Of a stretch of 64,000 nt of DNA, positions 51,556 through 62,203 are shown piece after piece (within the stretch, counting starts at the first letter, position 1; every line of letters starts with the position of its first letter). The notes beneath the pieces are model-generated. The model did no database searches. It saw only the letters and a program-made list of their open reading frames with translations, and was not told where the DNA came from. This DNA comes from Chloroflexota bacterium (GTDB taxonomy: Bacteria; Chloroflexota; Anaerolineae; Aggregatilineales; Phototrophicaceae), in the NCBI GenBank assembly GCA_013388745.1, contig JACAER010000029.1:42861-106860 (forward strand), written 5' to 3'. The position numbers and the translations under genes are program-made.

Positions 51556-54360
51556 TCAGTCGTAGCGCAGGACGTTGAGCGGTTTTTCGCCCGCCGCGCC
51601 CCAGGCTGAAGTGAGCGCGGCGATGAGCGCCACGCCGATGCAGAGGAGCATGAGTAAAAGCGCCGTGCCGTAGGGAATGGCCGCTGTGCCGCCGCCGGAA
51701 GCCGCCAGCAGCAAGACCAGCGCCACCAGACCGATACCAACGCCGATTAAGCCGCCGATCAAGCCCATGATGCCGTTTTCCAGCAGCAGCATCGCCAGCA
51801 CACGCTCACGCTGCAAGCCAATGGACTTCATGACAGCGATTTCGCGCCGGCGTTCGAGCGTGGCAAGTGCGACTGAGTTCGCGATGACCACGCCGCCAAC
51901 GATTAGTCCCAGCGCGGCGACGAGCGTAGGGAAGGCGGTGAACGTGCCCAGCAGGCCGCTGATCAGTTTGTTGATGACATTGGTTTCCAGCGCGAACGAG
52001 CCGGGAATATCGGCCAGACCGCGCCGCAGCGCCGGAATCTGATCTTCGGCGATAGTGGCAAGCACCTGAATGCTGCTGGGGGCAAGTTCGCCTGCAATGG
52101 ATTCGACGGTGGTGAAGACGTTGGCGCTGTTAAAGCCGCTGGCGATACTGGGCTGGACGAGGCCGATCACTTCGAATGTCAGAGTGTGCGTGGAACCGCC
52201 GCCGAAACCGAAGCCGCCACCGCTGGTGAATTCCAGCGTGATGCGATCGCCGACGTTGATGCCTGCATTACGCACAGAATTGTTGTCGCGCAGCACCAGC
52301 ACCGGGCGTCCGGCATCTTCGGCGGTGGGCAAGCGCCCGGCGATCAGTGATTCTGTTGGCAATTCGCTAAGCGGATAGGCGTTGATGGAGCTGAGCGACT
52401 CGATAATCACAGTGGACATATCAAGGTCTTCGGGCGCGCCGAACATGATGGCGCGCGCGCGTTCCTCGGCCATGTTTTCGTTGATGCGTGTGCGCAGTTC
52501 TTCGACGGTGTAAGTGGTGCCGTTCTGTTCCAGGGTGATAATGCTGCCGCCGTAGCTGCGGATCACCTGATAACTTTCGACGCCTTCCAGCGAGGCCAGC
52601 GTTTGTTCGACCTGTTGCAGCGAGGACTCGCTGGCGGCGGTGACGATGATGTTGCCGGAACTGGTCAGGGCGACATCCAGCACCTGCGTGATGCTTTCGG
52701 CGAAGAGTGTGATAAGGCTGAGTGAAAAAACGCCAACAACCAGCTCCAGCAAGGTGATGGCGCCACGGGCACGAGTGACGAGCATCTGGCGCAGTGAGAT
52801 TTTGAGGTCAACGCTGCCGAACGAGGGCAGGAAGCGCGCGATAAGCCAGATGAGGAGCAGCAAGAGGCCGTAGATGATGCCTGCGGCGACAAACGCGCCG
52901 ATGACCGCGCCCACAGCTAAGCCGAAGTTGTTGACGATCGTGTTGGCGACCAGCGCCAGCGCCAGCACGATGAAGACCAGTGCGGTGAGGGTTTGCAGGT
53001 AGCCGGCACGCGGGACGATCTGATCGTTGGGGCGCAGCACGACGCTGGGACGCACTTGCCCAGCAGAAAGGGTGGGCAGGAAGCCGAAAATGGTCGTCAC
53101 TAGCACTCCCACAATCAACCCATTGAGCACCGGCCCCAGCGCGATGCGGAAGGCGAGTTCCTGCGCAATCAAAGCTTCGGCAATGCTTTTGATGAGAAAG
53201 GTAGCGGCCCAGCCCAACACAATCCCGGCCAAGCTGCCGACGATGCCCATGATGAAGGCTTCGACCAGAAACAGGATCGTGATCTGGTTGGCTTGCAGCC
53301 CCATCGTTTTGAGCACGGCGACTTCCACCGTGCGGCGGTGGACGATAACCTGCATGGTATTGACGATGCCGATGCTGCCCAACAGCAGCGAGACCAAGCC
53401 CATGACAGTCACCAACTGATTGAGGTTGTTGACCAATTCCTCATTGTCATCCTGCAAATCCTGCGTAGTACGGCTGCTGAAGAAAGGATACGTTTGCACC
53501 AACGCACGGTTGATTTCTGCCAGGCGTGTTGGGTCTTGTAATCGGATATACAGCGTTTCAATACGCGCGGATACGTCATCGAAGTACTGGATGGCCGAGG
53601 TATCAAGATAGTAGAAGCCGAACAGTGCCGCGAAGAAGCCGGAGAAAGGATCGGTGACTTCGGCTTCAGTGGGCACGATGCCGCGTACCACAAAATCGGC
53701 GTTGGCGCCGTTCAAGCGCACAAAATCGCCGACTTCGGCTTCCAGCGTATTGGCAAGATTGCGATCCAGCACAATATCGGTGGGGGCAAGCAGCACGTCA
53801 GCGAGCAGCGCGCCATCGAGCGTGCGAATCTCATTGTAGAAAGGATAGAGGCGCGGGTTAATCAGCACAGGGCTGACAGAGGTGGCTTCGGTGCCGGCCT
53901 CTGTGGCAAGGACGACGGTGCCGTCGCCGCTGCTGGTCAGGATGCCTAATTGGTCGGTGATCTCATAGGGATACGTCAGCGTGGTTGCGCCGGGAAAATT
54001 CTCGGCGAGCCAGGCTTGCAGACTTTCTACGCCATCGGTGCTGACATAGTAGATGATGTTGGAAGTGCCGAAAAACGACACTTCCTGAGCGCTGAGAATG
54101 CCTGCGTCTACGCCCTGCTGCAAGGCATCCTGTTGGTCGCTGCGGCCAAATTCACTGGCAACTTCTAATTGAATGTCGCCGCGATTGGTGGCCTGTAAAT
54201 TGCGCGAGAGCGTATCGCCGATCATCACTGCCAGCGTTTGCAGGCTGACGACGGCGGCTACACCCGCTGCGATGCATAAGATGGCGAAAAAAGTGCGGCG
54301 TCCGTTGACGCGCAAATCGTTGAGCGAGTGACGGAAGTAAAAGCTGAGTTGGGCGAACAT
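51556..54360 (-). CDS. MacB/FtsX-type ABC transporter permease
   Basis: 934 residues with duplicated FtsX domains: N-terminal segment [22 protein letters not shown] with one TM, a large outer domain (about 50-260), three TMs (about 285-420), a second set starting near 460 with another outer domain (560-760), and final TMs around 790-915. The pattern is that of LolC/MacB-like exporters for lipoproteins, peptides or lipids. It is ten bases after the ATPase gene. Cargo unknown; the FtsX-type fold works by mechanotransmission rather than by a classic channel. Confidence 0.9.
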   Translation of the reverse strand: MFAQLSFYFRHSLNDLRVNGRRTFFAILCIAAGVAAVVSLQTLAVMIGDTLSRNLQATNRGDIQLEVASEFGRSDQQDALQQGVDAGILSAQEVSFFGTSNIIYYVSTDGVESLQAWLAENFPGATTLTYPYEITDQLGILTSSGDGTVVLATEAGTEATSVSPVLINPRLYPFYNEIRTLDGALLADVLLAPTDIVLDRNLANTLEAEVGDFVRLNGANADFVVRGIVPTEAEVTDPFSGFFAALFGFYYLDTSAIQYFDDVSARIETLYIRLQDPTRLAEINRALVQTYPFFSSRTTQDLQDDNEELVNNLNQLVTVMGLVSLLLGSIGIVNTMQVIVHRRTVEVAVLKTMGLQANQITILFLVEAFIMGIVGSLAGIVLGWAATFLIKSIAEALIAQELAFRIALGPVLNGLIVGVLVTTIFGFLPTLSAGQVRPSVVLRPNDQIVPRAGYLQTLTALVFIVLALALVANTIVNNFGLAVGAVIGAFVAAGIIYGLLLLLIWLIARFLPSFGSVDLKISLRQMLVTRARGAITLLELVVGVFSLSLITLFAESITQVLDVALTSSGNIIVTAASESSLQQVEQTLASLEGVESYQVIRSYGGSIITLEQNGTTYTVEELRTRINENMAEERARAIMFGAPEDLDMSTVIIESLSSINAYPLSELPTESLIAGRLPTAEDAGRPVLVLRDNNSVRNAGINVGDRITLEFTSGGGFGFGGGSTHTLTFEVIGLVQPSIASGFNSANVFTTVESIAGELAPSSIQVLATIAEDQIPALRRGLADIPGSFALETNVINKLISGLLGTFTAFPTLVAALGLIVGGVVIANSVALATLERRREIAVMKSIGLQRERVLAMLLLENGIMGLIGGLIGVGIGLVALVLLLAASGGGTAAIPYGTALLLMLLCIGVALIAALTSAWGAAGEKPLNVLRYD

Positions 54361-54370
54361 GCGCGCCTCC

Positions 54371-55153
54371 CTATGAGCCGACCGCCGGCATTTCGCCGGT
54401 GGCGCGCTTCTGCTTGAGAATCTGCACGGCGGCGCGCTGCGCAGTGGAACGCGGGTCTATGTCTTCGGCGATATGTCCATCGACCAGCGTAATCAGGCGG
54501 TCAACCTGCGAGGCAATGTCCATATTATGTGTAACGATCACGATTGTCGTGCCGAACTTCTTCTGCACATCGCGCAGCGCGTTCATCACGATTTGGGTTG
54601 AAGTCGTGTCGAGGTTGCCGGTTGGTTCGTCTGCCAACAGCAGCGGGGGATTGTTAGCCAGCGCGCGGGCGATGGCGACGCGCTGCTGCTGCCCGCCGGA
54701 TAACTGTGTCGGGCGATGGTCGAGGCGATCGCCTAGTCCGAAGGTTTCGAGCAGTTCCTTGGCGCGTTTAGCGGGGTTGAATGCAGCTTTACGCGCAAAC
54801 TGCACCGGCAGCGCGACGTTTTCCAACGCGCTGAGAGTGGGAATCAGATTAAAGGCCTGGAACACAAAACCGATTTTCTCGTTACGGATTGTGGTCAGGG
54901 CGCGCTCGCTCAGGTTGGTGATGTCAACCCCGTCGATCAAAACTCTACCCTCGGTGGGCGTGTCGAGACCACCGATTAGGCCGAGCAAGGTGGATTTGCC
55001 ACTGCCGGACGGGCCAATAATGCCGAGAAACTCGCCGCGTTTGACCGTGAGTGATACGCTGTTCAGGGCGTGAACAGTGACTTCGCCGACTTTCAATTCT
55101 TTGCGCGCGTTTTCGACACGCAAAACTTCGTTGTTACCGCCATTGCTGCTCAT
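54371..55153 (-). CDS. LolD/MacB-type ABC ATPase
   Basis: 260 residues with Walker [12 protein letters not shown], signature [15 protein letters not shown], Walker [13 protein letters not shown] and switch His THNMDIA, all typical of the LolD/MacB group. The start is taken at 55153 (GGAGG about 11 bases upstream); ATG at 55162 is too close to the same Shine-Dalgarno sequence and the frame to 55357 lacks homology. It powers the FtsX-like permease at 51556. The gap 55154-55368 shows no gene. Confidence 0.93.
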   Translation of the reverse strand: MSSNGGNNEVLRVENARKELKVGEVTVHALNSVSLTVKRGEFLGIIGPSGSGKSTLLGLIGGLDTPTEGRVLIDGVDITNLSERALTTIRNEKIGFVFQAFNLIPTLSALENVALPVQFARKAAFNPAKRAKELLETFGLGDRLDHRPTQLSGGQQQRVAIARALANNPPLLLADEPTGNLDTTSTQIVMNALRDVQKKFGTTIVIVTHNMDIASQVDRLITLVDGHIAEDIDPRSTAQRAAVQILKQKRATGEMPAVGS

Positions 55154-55368
55154 GGACTGCATTTCCTCCGCGAACGTGTAGGACAAAGCCCGTATTCGTA
55201 AAATCGGGCACGATACTGTGCCCGGATGGTGAATCGGTTTGATCGATGCTAAACCAGACATTAATACGCAGTTTACTGCAACGAGGTTGTATACTTCGCA
55301 TAGTGAAACCGCAAAAAGACCGAGGCAAATTGGGCGCCAAACCAGCTTTGTTGCCACCAGAGGTTTGT

Positions 55369-56943
55369 TTAGCGTTGGCGTACAGCTTCCAGCACCTTCA
55401 TGGCCGCGTTATGCCCGGCTATACCGCTAACACAGCCACCGCGCAGCGCGCCTGAGCCACACATGAATATATTCGGATAGTCAGTCTCTACCCCCCACAG
55501 GCCAGCCCGCTCATCATCAAACGGCCAAGAGAGATCGGTGTGAAAAATATGACCTCGCGGCATATTTAACTCATGCTCAATATCCAGCGGGGTCTTAGCC
55601 TCAATACACAAATTGCCAAGAGAATCACGCGCCAGACAAGACTCTATTGGCTCATCAAGATACTGATTAATTCCATACAGATAACGCTCCAACACCTGAC
55701 CGCGCAGCGACTGATTATCACCCCGCGCAAACAAAGAATAGGGCAAATCGACACCAAAGAGTGTAAGCGTCTGGTAACCCGCACCAGCTAAGTGCGGCGC
55801 AAGAATCGAGGGATCCGTCAGCGTATGACAGTAAATTTCGCCCGCAAGCACATCAGGTATACGACCCGCAGACGCCGACTCATAAGTTACCTGCATCTGC
55901 GTATAGGTTTCGTTCACATGAAACGTGCCTGTAAAAGCGTCGTCCGAGCGATAGTCAGCAGCTTTCAGACGCGGCAGACGCTCAAGCAGCATATTAATCT
56001 TAAAAACCGAACCCTCATCGGGCTGCACAGGCACAGCATCGGGAATCAGGTGCGCCAGCACAGCAGGCGCAGCATTAACCAGCACATAATCAGTCCCGAC
56101 ACGATAGACATGGTCGCCAATAACAAACTCCACCTCAGCAGGAATACCGGGCAGTACACGTGAGACACTGGCTTCAGTCATAATACGCGCGCCCACAGCC
56201 TGAGCCACACGCGCGATCTCGGTTGTCAGAGCACCCATGCCCCCAGTGGGCACGCGCCACTCCCCCGTACCCTGACCAACAACATGATAAATATAGGTGC
56301 GATTCTGACGCAGCGACTCATCATGAGCGTGCGTCAGAATCCCAATCTTGGCATCCGTAAAGACAGCACCGCGCACAGCATCATCGCGAAGCATTTGTTC
56401 AATTGTCACACCTAAAGGCAACTCGACAAACATTTCCCACGCCCGCAAGGCATCAGCAAAACGCCGACGCATCTGCTCGCGGGTTTGCAGCGGTTCAAGC
56501 AGAGTCGGCCAGACGCGCTGGGCAAACTGACCCACCAACTCATAATAACGCGCATAAGCCCGATACTCGGCATCAGAACCGGTGACATCCCGAAACGAGT
56601 CCGCCGCGGCCTGCGAACTTTCGTTGCTGATGAGCAGCGCTTTATGCTGGCCATTGCGCACAAGAGGAGTAAAAGCCGCAACTCGCCGCCGCCGCGCCTC
56701 AAAACGCAGGCCAAGATCGACAACAATCTTCTGCGGCAGCATACTAACAAGATAAGAATATCGCGAGAGACGCGCATCCAACCCATCAAAAACGCGGGCA
56801 GAGATGGCTGCGCCCCCTACCTGCGCCTGGCGTTCCAGCAGCAGCACCGAAAGGCCGGCCTGCGCAAGATAAGCGGCGGACACCAAACCATTATGTCCGC
56901 CGCCAACAACGACCACATCATAATGGGTCTTGAAGCTCAACAC
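55369..56943 (-). CDS. Phytoene-desaturase-like FAD oxidoreductase
   Basis: 524 residues. Start GTG at 56943 with GGAAGG upstream; a longer frame to 56982 has no homology. FAD-binding VVVVGGGHNGLVSAAYLAQAG and LERQAQVGGAA are those of the CrtI-related NAD(P)/FAD-dependent oxidoreductases. C-terminal motifs include NIFMCGSGALRGGCVSGIAGHNA. It may act on carotenoids, retinoids or amino compounds; pairing with the polyprenyl synthase at 17355 is too distant to be informative. It is followed downstream by the ABC pair and preceded by fhs, all on the minus strand. Confidence 0.85.
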   Translation of the reverse strand: MLSFKTHYDVVVVGGGHNGLVSAAYLAQAGLSVLLLERQAQVGGAAISARVFDGLDARLSRYSYLVSMLPQKIVVDLGLRFEARRRRVAAFTPLVRNGQHKALLISNESSQAAADSFRDVTGSDAEYRAYARYYELVGQFAQRVWPTLLEPLQTREQMRRRFADALRAWEMFVELPLGVTIEQMLRDDAVRGAVFTDAKIGILTHAHDESLRQNRTYIYHVVGQGTGEWRVPTGGMGALTTEIARVAQAVGARIMTEASVSRVLPGIPAEVEFVIGDHVYRVGTDYVLVNAAPAVLAHLIPDAVPVQPDEGSVFKINMLLERLPRLKAADYRSDDAFTGTFHVNETYTQMQVTYESASAGRIPDVLAGEIYCHTLTDPSILAPHLAGAGYQTLTLFGVDLPYSLFARGDNQSLRGQVLERYLYGINQYLDEPIESCLARDSLGNLCIEAKTPLDIEHELNMPRGHIFHTDLSWPFDDERAGLWGVETDYPNIFMCGSGALRGGCVSGIAGHNAAMKVLEAVRQR

Positions 56944-57015
56944 CTGCTTTTCCTTCCGACTGCCTGACAAAGACAGAGGCAATTTTAGCCCGTCTACAGA
57001 CAGCAGGAAAGAGCC

Positions 57016-58716
57016 TTAGAACAGACCAAGGATATTGCCGTCGTCGTCGATATCCACCTTCTCCGCCGCCGGATGATCCGATAGACCGGGCATCGTGCGC
57101 ATTTCGCCGCAGATCGGGTAGATAAAGCCCGCACCGACACTAGCACGCACTTCGCGGACAGGCAGGGTAAAACCCTTCGGCGCACCCTTGAGCGTCGGAT
57201 CATGGCTCAGGCTGAGGTGCGTTTTCGCCATGCAGATCGGCAGATTACCAAAACCATTAGACTCATAATCGCGAATCTGACGCTCAGCGGCGGCCTCATA
57301 GGAAACGCCCGCTGCACCATAAATCTTCGTGGCGATGGTTTCAATTTTGGCCTTGATGGGCTGGTCAAGATCATAGAGGAAGCGGAACTCACTGGGAGTC
57401 TCAGCAGCCTGTACCACCATTTCCGCCAGTTCAATCGCGCCTTTGCCACCCTCGGCATGATGACGGCAAACCGAAGCGCCTAACGCGCCCGCCTGCACCG
57501 CCAGCCGCTTAATCACCTCAATTTCTTCCGGGTGATCACTTTCAAAAACGTTGATCGCAACAACTGGCGTGACACCATGCAGGCTCAGATTTTCGATCTG
57601 CTTAATCATGTTAGCAGCACCGATTTCGACATCTGCTGGATTGCGTTCCAGCATTTCTTTGGGAAGTGATTTGCCGGCAACAACTTTATAACGCCCGCTG
57701 TGGGTTTTGAGCGCACGCACAGTCACCACCAGGACAGCCGCGTCGGGCTTAAGGCCGCTGTAACGACACTTGATGTTGAAGAATTTTTCCGCGCCGATAT
57801 CCGCGCCGAATCCCGACTCGGTGATCACAAAATCGCCGCATTTGACTGCGATCATATCACCGAGAATACTGCTGTTGCCATGAGCAATATTGGCAAAGGG
57901 GCCAGCATGAACCAGGGCGGGGGTGTTTTCCAGCGTTTGCAGCAGGTTGGGACGCAGCGCATCTTTCATCAGCACCGCCATCGCACCCGCGCCGCCGATC
58001 TGTTCAGCGGTGACCGGCTTTTTGTCGTTGGTCAGACCAACCACGATACGGCCAAAGCGCTCACGCATGTCCTTCAGCGAAGTTGTCAGCGCCAGAATCG
58101 CCATCACTTCGCTAGCAACCGCGATATCGAAACCTGTCTGGCGCATCACACCGCCCTCAACCTTGCCGCCAAGTCCGACGATGATGTCGCGCAGCGCACG
58201 ATCATTCACATCCATCACACGCTTCCAGGTGATGCTGTCAGTATCGATATTCAACGGGTTACCACGCATCAGCTTGTTGTCAATCATCGCCGCCAGCAGA
58301 TTATTGGCTGCCGCGACCGCATGGATGTCACCCGTGAGATGCAGGTTGAATGTTTCCATCGGCACAACCTGCGAATAGCCGCCGCCTGCGGCGCCGCCTT
58401 TGATACCAAAAGTGGGGCCTTGCGAGGGCTGACGCAGTGTAATAACCGCGCGTTTGCCGATGTGTTTCATCGCTTGACCAAGACCCACTGTAGCCGTTGT
58501 CTTGCCCTCACCCAGCGGAGTCGGGGTGATGGCTGTGACATCGATATAGCGGGCATTGGGGCGATCTTTCAGCTTATCAAGAACATTGAGGCGGAGTTTG
58601 GCGACATAGGGGCTGCCGTAAATATCCATATCATCAGGGCTGAGACCCATTTGATCGGCGATTTCATGGACATGCTTCAATGTAGCCCGCTGAGCGATTT
58701 CCAGGTCAGAGTACAT
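57016..58716 (-). CDS. fhs: Formate-tetrahydrofolate ligase
   Basis: 566 residues, family-typical. The P-loop TPLGEGKTT (near residue 63), LRQPSQGPTFGIKGGAAGGGYSQVVP, DINDRALRDI-like DVNDRALRDIIVGLGG and the C-terminal MRTMPGLSDHPAAEKVDIDDDGN are hallmark stretches. It makes 10-formyl-THF from formate, ATP and THF. The start at 58716 follows AAAGG; the frame extends to 58770. Transcribed alone, likely from the region holding the inverted repeat at 58748-58764. Confidence 0.96.
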   Translation of the reverse strand: MYSDLEIAQRATLKHVHEIADQMGLSPDDMDIYGSPYVAKLRLNVLDKLKDRPNARYIDVTAITPTPLGEGKTTATVGLGQAMKHIGKRAVITLRQPSQGPTFGIKGGAAGGGYSQVVPMETFNLHLTGDIHAVAAANNLLAAMIDNKLMRGNPLNIDTDSITWKRVMDVNDRALRDIIVGLGGKVEGGVMRQTGFDIAVASEVMAILALTTSLKDMRERFGRIVVGLTNDKKPVTAEQIGGAGAMAVLMKDALRPNLLQTLENTPALVHAGPFANIAHGNSSILGDMIAVKCGDFVITESGFGADIGAEKFFNIKCRYSGLKPDAAVLVVTVRALKTHSGRYKVVAGKSLPKEMLERNPADVEIGAANMIKQIENLSLHGVTPVVAINVFESDHPEEIEVIKRLAVQAGALGASVCRHHAEGGKGAIELAEMVVQAAETPSEFRFLYDLDQPIKAKIETIATKIYGAAGVSYEAAAERQIRDYESNGFGNLPICMAKTHLSLSHDPTLKGAPKGFTLPVREVRASVGAGFIYPICGEMRTMPGLSDHPAAEKVDIDDDGNILGLF

Positions 58717-58747
58717 AAATAAACCTTTCTTGGGTACTACTGCTGTA

Positions 58748-58764
58748 ACGAGTGTAGCACTCGT
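58748..58764. promoter_or_regulatory. Inverted repeat upstream of fhs
   Basis: ACGAGTG and CACTCGT flank TAG, about 30-50 bases before the fhs start codon. It may be an operator in the divergent gap between fhs and the flippase gene. The remainder of that gap shows no gene. Confidence 0.4.
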
Positions 58765-58919
58765 GAACACACACCATCAGTGATGCTGCTCACTAAGTAA
58801 AATGACTTCTATCCACCTTCTGGATTTGAAGCATGATGGTAACAGGAATAGGCTCGTTTCGACAAAGATCTGGCACTACAGTACACTGAAAGTCGCCTTA
58901 TTGATATATCCCAACGGAT

Positions 58920-60203
58920 GTGAGCGTGAACCCATGTCTCTCACAGGCAGCCATGCTGCTGGGCCGGGTATGGCGCAGTGGGGTGCTGCATATGCTTGTC
59001 TCGCTTACTTTTGTGCAGGGCTTGACCTTCGCCACACAGGTCGCCGCCGCGCGCTTTCTAAGCGTAGCTGATTTCGGCACAGTACGAGTGATCGAGACTT
59101 TTTTGCTGATCACTTTTGTCCCGGCCGGACTAGGCATGATTACTGTGATCGTCAAGGCCGCCGCCGAAACACCCGACGAACAGCAGCGGCACAAACTGCT
59201 GTTTAATGCTCTTCTGCTCACAAGCACGGCATCATTAATCGCCAGCCTGGCGCTGCAAGCGGTTTTTCCGCTGCTGGGATTCACAGCGCAAACAAGCGCT
59301 TATCTGGCACTTACAGCATGGCTGCTGGCGGCGATGAACATCAGCCGCGTGGGGGTCGGCTACTTTCAGGGACTTAAGCAGATTCAGCGCATGGCAGCGA
59401 CAAACATCTGGTTTTCGTTAATTGCCTTTGCGCTGACAATCAGCGGAGCAGCGAGCGGGGGATTGAGCGGATGGGCGATCGGACGTATCGCCGGGCAATG
59501 CCTGTTCGCGGCAGCCATAGTATGGACGCTGCGCGCGGCAATACGACCCAAAATCGACCTGCGCCTTCTCAAATCACTCGCCGGATTAGGGACGTTAACG
59601 GGATTAGCTTATGCCGTCGACTCGATCGCTTCATCCGCTGATGTGCTGTATCTGGAACAACTGCTCAACAACACGCAGCAGGTGGGAGTGTACGGCGCGG
59701 CAAATATCGTGATCGTGGGTGGGCTGCTGCTGCCGCTGGCAATCAGTTCTGTAGCCTTCCCACATCTCGCGGAACACGCGGCAGATCGCCCCCGATTACT
59801 GGCGACAGCGCGGACAACACTGATGCGCACCACGCTTGTCATGCTGCCGATCAGCGTAGGGTTGTACCTGTGTGCGCCGCTGCTGACGTGGGTGATTGGC
59901 GAGGCCTATGCACCCGCCGTGCCGCTGCTGCAAATCATGTGTCTGGGTCTGCTGCCGTCGGCTGTGCGACTGGTACTCTCCACATGGTTGTTCGCCATCG
60001 GGCGGCCTAACGGGAGCAGCCTGGCGAATGTGCTGGGAATCGTAGTGAATCTTGGTGCAATCGTGTGGCTGGTGCCGATTATGGGCATTACAGGGGCAGC
60101 ATGGGCATTCGTCATGACAACAGTTGCACGGCTGCTGGCGTTCGCGCTGGCACTGCGGTGGATTTATCAGACAGACAAAAAGCAGATCAGACAAATTTGT
60201 TGA
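58920..60203 (+). CDS. Polysaccharide flippase (Wzx/MATE-like)
   Basis: 427 residues with about twelve membrane segments of the MOP superfamily: LVSLTFVQGLTFATQVAAARFLSVADFGTV, then SLAGLGTLTGLAYAVDSIASS and YLEQLLNNTQQVGVYGAANIV, typical of O-antigen or teichuronic/EPS flippases. The start is GTG at 58920 with a weak Shine-Dalgarno sequence. It probably moves a lipid-linked oligosaccharide across the membrane. No glycosyltransferase neighbours are present. The -35 of the ribose promoter overlaps its stop codon. Confidence 0.85.
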   Translation: MSVNPCLSQAAMLLGRVWRSGVLHMLVSLTFVQGLTFATQVAAARFLSVADFGTVRVIETFLLITFVPAGLGMITVIVKAAAETPDEQQRHKLLFNALLLTSTASLIASLALQAVFPLLGFTAQTSAYLALTAWLLAAMNISRVGVGYFQGLKQIQRMAATNIWFSLIAFALTISGAASGGLSGWAIGRIAGQCLFAAAIVWTLRAAIRPKIDLRLLKSLAGLGTLTGLAYAVDSIASSADVLYLEQLLNNTQQVGVYGAANIVIVGGLLLPLAISSVAFPHLAEHAADRPRLLATARTTLMRTTLVMLPISVGLYLCAPLLTWVIGEAYAPAVPLLQIMCLGLLPSAVRLVLSTWLFAIGRPNGSSLANVLGIVVNLGAIVWLVPIMGITGAAWAFVMTTVARLLAFALALRWIYQTDKKQIRQIC

Positions 60204-60228
60204 CAACAGAACGCACGCGCGTTATACT
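60200..60228 (+). promoter_or_regulatory. Promoter of the ribose operon
   Basis: TTGACA (60200-60205) and TATACT (60223-60228) are 17 bases apart. The -35 hexamer overlaps the TGA of the flippase gene. Transcription should start near 60235, inside the operator. Confidence 0.82.
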
Positions 60229-60232
60229 CAGG

Positions 60233-60254
60233 AAAACGTTTACGCAAACGTTTT
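60233..60254. promoter_or_regulatory. LacI-type operator
   Basis: AAAACGTTT, ACGC, AAACGTTTT: nine-base arms around a four-base centre, the pattern of LacI-family operators. It covers the expected start point, so the LacI-type regulator directly downstream probably represses its own operon. Confidence 0.8.
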
Positions 60255-60269
60255 TCTGAGTAACGCATT

Positions 60270-61268
60270 ATGACGACCATTCGTGATGTTGCAGCTAAAG
60301 CGCAGGTCTCTGTGAGCACTGTCTCGCATGTTATCAACGGCACACGGTTCGTTGAGAACGAGACGCGCGCGCGCGTGCAGGCAGCAATCGCCGAGCTGGG
60401 TTACCGTCCAAATTCGCTGGCGCGCAGCCTGCGCCGGCGTGTCACCGGCACGATTGGTCTGCTCGTCCCCGACAACGCCAATCCATTCTTTGCCGACATG
60501 GCACGCTTGATCGAAGATGTAGGCTTCGATGAAGGCTACAGCGTTATTTTGTGCAATTCAGATGGTTCGGACAAAAAAGAGTCGGCTTACATTGATGTCC
60601 TGCGCTCCAAACAGGTGGACGGCCTGCTGATTATTTCCTCCAGCAATCATCCTGAATTCTTGCGCTCCGCAGTAGGCGTTGAAGTGCCTGTGGTGGTGGT
60701 TGATCGGGCGCTGGAAGAATGGCCGGTCGATCAAGTCATGGTGGATAACGAGTTAGGCGGGTATCAGGCGGGGCATTATCTCGCCGGTCTGGGTCACAGA
60801 CGCATCGTGTGCATCGCCGGGCCGAGCAGCGCAACCCCAAGCGCCGGACGCAGCGCTGGATTCAAACGGGCACTGAGCGAATTTGGAATCAGACTGTCGG
60901 AAAGCGCGATTTTGCCGGGCGATTTTCAGTACAGCGGCGGCGAAAGCGCGATGCGCATCCTATTGGAACAAATGCCCGATCTCACCGCCGTGTTCGCAAC
61001 CAATGATTTAATGGCGATCGGTGCAATGAACGTGCTGCAACGTGCCGGTCGGCGCATCCCCGACGATGTTTCGGTGATTGGGTTCGATAACGTGCCACAG
61101 TCGGCGGCTATGTTCCCAGCGCTGACGACCATCGCGCAGCCGACGGAACAACTGGCGCGGACGAGCATTTCGCTGCTGCTGAAACGCATCAACGGCAGCG
61201 GCGATCCAGCCGCGCGCATCCTGCTGCCCACGCATTTAATCGAGCGGGAGAGCTGCAAGTACATATAA
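60270..61268 (+). CDS. LacI family transcriptional regulator of the ribose operon
   Basis: 332 residues: helix-turn-helix TTIRDVAAKAQVSVSTVSHV, hinge helix GYRPNSLARSLR, and a ribose-binding-type effector domain (GTIGLLVPDNANPFFADMA, FATNDLMAIGAMNVLQ). RbsR-like by position. It should repress the operon without ribose. The ATG lies about 35 bases after the predicted start point, with GAGTAA as a weak Shine-Dalgarno sequence. Confidence 0.92.
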   Translation: MTTIRDVAAKAQVSVSTVSHVINGTRFVENETRARVQAAIAELGYRPNSLARSLRRRVTGTIGLLVPDNANPFFADMARLIEDVGFDEGYSVILCNSDGSDKKESAYIDVLRSKQVDGLLIISSSNHPEFLRSAVGVEVPVVVVDRALEEWPVDQVMVDNELGGYQAGHYLAGLGHRRIVCIAGPSSATPSAGRSAGFKRALSEFGIRLSESAILPGDFQYSGGESAMRILLEQMPDLTAVFATNDLMAIGAMNVLQRAGRRIPDDVSVIGFDNVPQSAAMFPALTTIAQPTEQLARTSISLLLKRINGSGDPAARILLPTHLIERESCKYI

Positions 61269-61294
61269 AGAGTTTTTATCGCAACAGGTTTTTT

Positions 61295-62203
61295 ATGAGC
61301 GCAAAGATTGTTGTTGTCGGCAGTTTTAATGCAGATTTGGTGACTTATTTACCCCGTTTGCCCAAACCCGGAGAAACGCTAAGCGGCAAACGCTTCGTGA
61401 CCGGTCCCGGCGGCAAAGGTTCGAATCAGGCCGTTGCTGCTGCGCGTCTCGGTGCGCAAGTCACGTTTATCGGGCGCGTAGGCAAAGACACCCTCTCAGA
61501 GATGGCTTACAGCCTGTGGCGCCAGGAAAACATTCAGACACAACACGTGCGCCAGGATGAAGTCCATTCTACAGGCGTAGCGATTATTCTCGTCGAAGAA
61601 TCGGGCGAGAATGTCATCGTCGTGACGTTAGGGGCAAATCTGGCGATCAGCCGCAGCGATATTGATCTGGCGGCGGAGACAATCGCACACGCCAACGTGC
61701 TGATGACACAGCTCGAAATCGACCACGAAATCGCTGCGTATGCGCTGCAAACCGCGCGCGCAAAGGGAGTGCGGACAATACTGAACCCCGCGCCCGCCGT
61801 GAAGCTACCGCCGCAAGTCACGGCACTGGCCGACTTTATCACGCCGAATGAAACGGAACTGCTGATCGTGGCAGGCGAAAAGGATGCCGGACAGGCGGCC
61901 GCTGCGCTGCTGCAATCAGAACAACAAACTGTCGTCATGACGCTGGGAGAACGGGGCGCGCGCTGGGTGAATCGCACGGGTTCGAGCATTGTACCCGCGT
62001 ACCGCGTCGAAGCGGTTGACACGGTTGGGGCGGGCGATGCCTTTAATGCGGGGCTAGCGGTTGCGCTGGCAGAAGGGAAAACCCTGCCGGAGGCAATCCT
62101 GTTCGCTAATGCTGCTGCGGCGTTGTGCGTCACACGACACGGCGCTGCCGCGAGTATGCCGTATCGTCACGAAGTGGAAACGTTCATCACCACGCGGAAA
62201 TAA
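61295..62203 (+). CDS. rbsK: Ribokinase
   Basis: 302 residues of the PfkB family: GGKGSNQAVAAARLG near residue 40 and the C-terminal catalytic DTVGAGDAFNAGLAVAL. GSFNADLVTYLPRLPKPGETL is the ribokinase N-terminus. It phosphorylates D-ribose at O5. The last nine residues, VETFITTRK, are repeated after the stop through a duplicated 39-base segment (62172-62210 and 62241-62279). Confidence 0.95.
   Translation: MSAKIVVVGSFNADLVTYLPRLPKPGETLSGKRFVTGPGGKGSNQAVAAARLGAQVTFIGRVGKDTLSEMAYSLWRQENIQTQHVRQDEVHSTGVAIILVEESGENVIVVTLGANLAISRSDIDLAAETIAHANVLMTQLEIDHEIAAYALQTARAKGVRTILNPAPAVKLPPQVTALADFITPNETELLIVAGEKDAGQAAAALLQSEQQTVVMTLGERGARWVNRTGSSIVPAYRVEAVDTVGAGDAFNAGLAVALAEGKTLPEAILFANAAAALCVTRHGAAASMPYRHEVETFITTRK

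Noticed and set aside
57700..58722. A 340-codon open frame on the plus strand
   Set aside because: It is antisense to fhs, and its composition (His/Arg/Thr mix without motifs) is that of a shadow frame.
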